Assembly (NCBI GenBank): GCA_900554165.1
Contig: USGR01000063.1
Location: forward strand, 1 to 6,038
Direction of reading: 5' to 3'
DNA length: 6,038 nucleotides
Source: an uncultured Oscillospiraceae bacterium
GTDB taxonomy: Bacteria; Bacillota_A; Clostridia; Oscillospirales; Acutalibacteraceae
The notes beneath the pieces were generated by a model. That model was not told the DNA's origin and did not search any database. It saw only the letters and a list, made by a program, of their open reading frames with translations. Position 1 is the first letter of the stretch; the number at the start of each line of letters is the position of its first letter. The translations under genes and the position numbers were made by a program. Shown piece by piece: positions 5,415-6,038 of this stretch.

Positions 5415-5736
5415 ATTACATTTATAACTGCCGTGTAAACGCTTCAAAAGCAGCGCACAGCCCTATTGTCGGCTGATTATTATTCAAATACGTTCATTAT
5501 CTCACGTCCACCTTATATGAGCAGTGCAAATTTAACATCAAAACCCGGTCGAGCTCTGCAGCAGCACGCATTAAACAAAACCGCCGGAGTATACTAAAAT
5601 GCGCCACTTAATATGGCAAAGGCTTCTGCTTTTAAGCGATAAATCAACCGCCTACATTAATTTGAGACAAATTTGCCAGCGGACAATATATAACTTTTGC
5701 GCCGTTATAACTTATAGCAAATACTTCATCAAATTA

Positions 5737-6038
5737 TTATTTGTCGTTAAGCGCAGCTATGCCGGGCAGCTCAAGACCCTCTAAAAATTCGAGTGAAGCG
5801 CCGCCGCCGGTTGAGATGTGCGTCATCTTGTCGGCAAAGCCAAGCTTTTCAACCGCGGCAGCCGAGTCGCCGCCGCCTATTATAGATATTGCGCCGGAAT
5901 TTGCAACAGCCTCAGCAACGGCTATAGTGCCCTTTGCAAAATCATCCCATTCGCTGACGCCCATTGGTCCGTTCCAGATAACAGTGCCTGCGCCCTTTAC
6001 AGCGTCGGCAAACATTTTCCTTGTGTCGGGTCCTATAT
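5737..6038 (-). CDS. pgk: Phosphoglycerate kinase, C-terminal part (cut by window edge)
   Basis: This enzyme transfers phosphate from 1,3-bisphosphoglycerate to ADP, the first ATP-forming step of glycolysis. Only the last 99 residues are present: the frame stays open through the right edge, and the Met at 6015 is internal. The visible segment opens with IGPDTRKMF, then [22 protein letters not shown] (nucleotide phosphate loop) and [13 protein letters not shown], ending [10 protein letters not shown], the normal C-terminus of the roughly 395-residue family. It is the nucleotide-binding domain. Small departures from the common wording are Ser after NGPMGV, where Phe is usual, and Leu in EGLELPG, where Lys is common; neither suggests loss of function. 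Tandem TAA stops end it. tpiA follows on the same strand, and gap (glyceraldehyde-3-phosphate dehydrogenase) would be expected beyond the edge. Confidence 0.97.
   Translation of the reverse strand, partial: IGPDTRKMFADAVKGAGTVIWNGPMGVSEWDDFAKGTIAVAEAVANSGAISIIGGGDSAAAVEKLGFADKMTHISTGGGASLEFLEGLELPGIAALNDK

Larger units (their letters stand above)
5341..5736. other. 396-nt intergenic region between pgk and tpiA
   Basis: The gap is long for two adjacent glycolytic genes. Near tpiA it holds the ribosome binding site, an inverted repeat (5373-5405) and a promoter (5386-5414); a second, weaker TTGAAG / TATAAA pair with a 15-nt spacer lies just upstream. The part next to pgk (about 5420-5736) has no convincing terminator, only a short AATTTG/CAAATT hairpin without a T-run near 5659-5673. 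Short frames there, including a 24-codon one at 5497-5571 on the minus strand, lack good ribosome binding sites. I see no RNA gene that I can name. Confidence 0.7.

Noticed and set aside
5497..5571. A 24-codon minus-strand frame beginning MRAAAELDRVL in the pgk-tpiA gap
   Set aside because: Only a weak GGCGG box upstream and unremarkable composition; length is within chance expectation.
5650..5736. Twenty-nine open codons in the pgk frame after its stop
   Set aside because: Two TAA codons in tandem precede it and the sequence does not match any extension of the kinase; pgk already ends with its normal LNDK C-terminus. An open run of this length is expected fairly often by chance.
5599..5784. 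A 61-codon plus-strand frame in the pgk-tpiA gap
   Set aside because: It overlaps the end of pgk antisense, has no ribosome binding site and no recognisable domain.

Overview
The window carries five minus-strand genes and no convincing gene on the plus strand. In transcription order (high to low coordinates) they are: the 3' end of phosphoglycerate kinase (pgk, cut by the right edge), triose-phosphate isomerase (tpiA), cofactor-independent phosphoglycerate mutase (gpmI), a 464-residue DRE-TIM metallolyase resembling isopropylmalate synthase and best read as a candidate Re-type citrate synthase, and rubrerythrin (rbr). Strong AGGAGG-type ribosome binding sites, GTG and TTG starts, AT-rich gaps, the metal-dependent gpmI, the pgk-tpiA-gpmI order and the anaerobe-typical rubrerythrin all point to a strictly anaerobic Firmicute of class Clostridia. 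I cannot name a genus from sequence alone.

Layout. At 1-190 there is rubrerythrin 3' flank with a strong intrinsic terminator (61-96). At 191-730 lies rbr, with a GTG start and a good extended -10 promoter at 768-796. At 950-2344 lies the citrate/isopropylmalate-synthase-like gene. The 414-nt gap at 2345-2758 holds its probable promoter, a 20-bp near-palindrome in its leader, a possible 24-codon ORF, an imperfect hairpin and a weak gpmI terminator. At 2759-4291 lies gpmI, probably starting at TTG. The 284-nt gap at 4292-4575 holds the tpiA terminator (15-bp stem), a TTGGCGC repeat cluster and a possible gpmI -10. At 4576-5340 lies tpiA, whose start is fixed by an AGGAG box. The 396-nt gap at 5341-5736 holds a tpiA promoter overlaid by a perfect 11-bp inverted repeat. 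At 5737-6038 is the C-terminal part of pgk.

Function. pgk, tpiA and gpmI are lower/central glycolysis, the usual Firmicutes gap-pgk-tpi-pgm-eno block. Here it is spread over unusually long gaps with separate promoter-like sites, and the gene after gpmI is not enolase. If the metallolyase is a Re-citrate synthase, it would take acetyl-CoA from the end of glycolysis plus oxaloacetate into citrate and so towards glutamate, which fits the setting. Rubrerythrin removes peroxide in the anaerobic cytoplasm and looks like an independent unit.

This is mostly ordinary core metabolism. I see no mobile element, CRISPR array, tRNA, rRNA or defence system. The items most worth a second look are the operator-like repeat on the tpiA promoter, the identity of the citrate-synthase-like enzyme, and the regulatory content of the long gaps.
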